Below, piece after piece: positions 63,753-64,000 of a stretch of DNA of 64,000 bases. Both the position numbers and the translations under genes were made by a program. How positions within the stretch are numbered: the stretch's first letter is position 1; the number at the start of each line of letters is the position of its first letter. Source of the DNA: Olivibacter sitiensis DSM 17696 (GTDB taxonomy: Bacteria; Bacteroidota; Bacteroidia; Sphingobacteriales; Sphingobacteriaceae); NCBI RefSeq assembly GCF_000427965.1, contig NZ_ATZA01000016.1, positions 38,533 to 102,532 of the forward strand, in the 5' to 3' direction. Under the pieces are notes generated by a model that saw only the letters and a list, made by a program, of their open reading frames with translations, ran no database searches and was not told the origin of the DNA.

Positions 63753-64000
63753 TGTAGTTTTATAATTTAGGGACAATGAAAAAAAGTACGTTTAGTGAAT
63801 CACAGATCATCAAGATTTTGAAGCAGCAGGAATCGGGCGCATCGGTTACGGATATCTGCCGTGAACATGGCATCAGCCAAGGCACCTTTTACGGATGGAA
63901 GAGTAAATATTCAGGCATGGATGCCTCACAGCTCAAACAGATGAAAGATATGGAACGGGAGCTGGCACAGTATAAGAAGATAGTTGCCGAGCAGACCCTA
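63753..64000 (+). mobile_element. IS3-family insertion sequence, left end (continues beyond window)
   Basis: An IS3-type orfA starts at 63776. A plausible left terminus TGTAGTTTTATAATTTAGGG begins at about 63753, as IS3 elements begin with TG. The right end is outside the window, so the boundary and the target duplication cannot be checked. Confidence 0.6.
63776..64000 (+). CDS. IS3-family transposase OrfA, partial
   Basis: The 75 visible codons begin MKKSTFSESQIIKILKQQES and include the helix-turn-helix ASVTDICREHGISQGTFYGWKSKY, the HTH_Tnp_1 domain of IS3-family OrfA, followed by the start of a leucine-zipper region (MKDMERELAQYKKIVAEQTL). OrfA binds the IS ends and, by frameshift, fuses to OrfB to make the full transposase. 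The gene runs off the right end of the window. Confidence 0.88.
   Translation, partial: MKKSTFSESQIIKILKQQESGASVTDICREHGISQGTFYGWKSKYSGMDASQLKQMKDMERELAQYKKIVAEQTL

Overview
The window is chromosomal DNA of a Bacteroidota bacterium, most probably a member of Sphingobacteriaceae. The evidence is a serine palmitoyltransferase very close to the Sphingobacterium type, Bacteroidota-restricted families (DUF3810, DUF4230, DUF6600, DUF4369-TlpA), weak or absent Shine-Dalgarno sequences, and several promoters of the Bacteroidota form TTG-N17-23-TAnnTTTG. Coding density is high on both strands. No rRNA, intact tRNA or CRISPR array was found.

Layout. 1-1.9 kb: a folded RNA element, then a TPP riboswitch leading into thiD-tenA (thiamine pyrimidine salvage). 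1.9-8.0 kb: minus-strand genes of general metabolism (DUF3810 protein, nucleoid-associated protein, esterase, HDAC-like deacetylase, TspO-like protein, free methionine sulfoxide reductase, DUF4230). 8.2-9.5 kb: an exported DUF6600 protein. 9.5-14.7 kb: a lipid block (GtrA protein, CDP-alcohol phosphatidyltransferase, fatty-acid hydroxylase, GNAT-like protein, serine palmitoyltransferase, MarR regulator) that looks like a sphingolipid/ceramide locus. 15-30.4 kb: lipoprotein, ClC channel, six-hairpin glycosidase lipoprotein, cysteine desulfurase plus A-type Fe-S carrier, class A serine hydrolase, cobalamin adenosyltransferase, ABC ATPase, PlsC, DEAD-box helicase, pyrG and yidC.

30.4-44.1 kb is the most coherent system. 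A FixL-like PAS histidine kinase retains the haem-ligand and O2-contact residues of FixL. It is followed by a response regulator fused to a CRP/FNR-type DNA-binding module, then hemN and a full cbb3 oxidase set: ccoI, ccoS, a ccoNO fusion, a short ccoQ, a mono-haem ccoP, ccoG, ccoH and a TauE/SafE-like maturation protein. The natural reading is O2 sensing, direct phospho-control of an FNR-type activator, and high-affinity respiration. Between regulator and structural genes lies a GIY-YIG nuclease gene embedded in a 113-bp hairpin-forming repeat array; related hairpin elements occur near 23.7 kb and 41.3 kb.

44-64 kb is more accessory: a Phd/PIN toxin-antitoxin pair with a palindromic operator, two tandem MacB-like permeases with a duplicated leader, a quinone-oxidoreductase-like gene, a second toxin-antitoxin pair (RelE/ParE type), a YbbP-YbbA exporter divergent from a TesA-like esterase (as in E. 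coli), a TlpA-like thioredoxin, two small envelope genes, and a TPR histidine kinase/LuxR regulator pair. The right end holds integrative-element debris: an integrase N-terminus joined to an ATPase C-terminus, a tRNA 3'-end-like att remnant, a 5'-truncated unknown gene and the start of an IS3-family insertion sequence.
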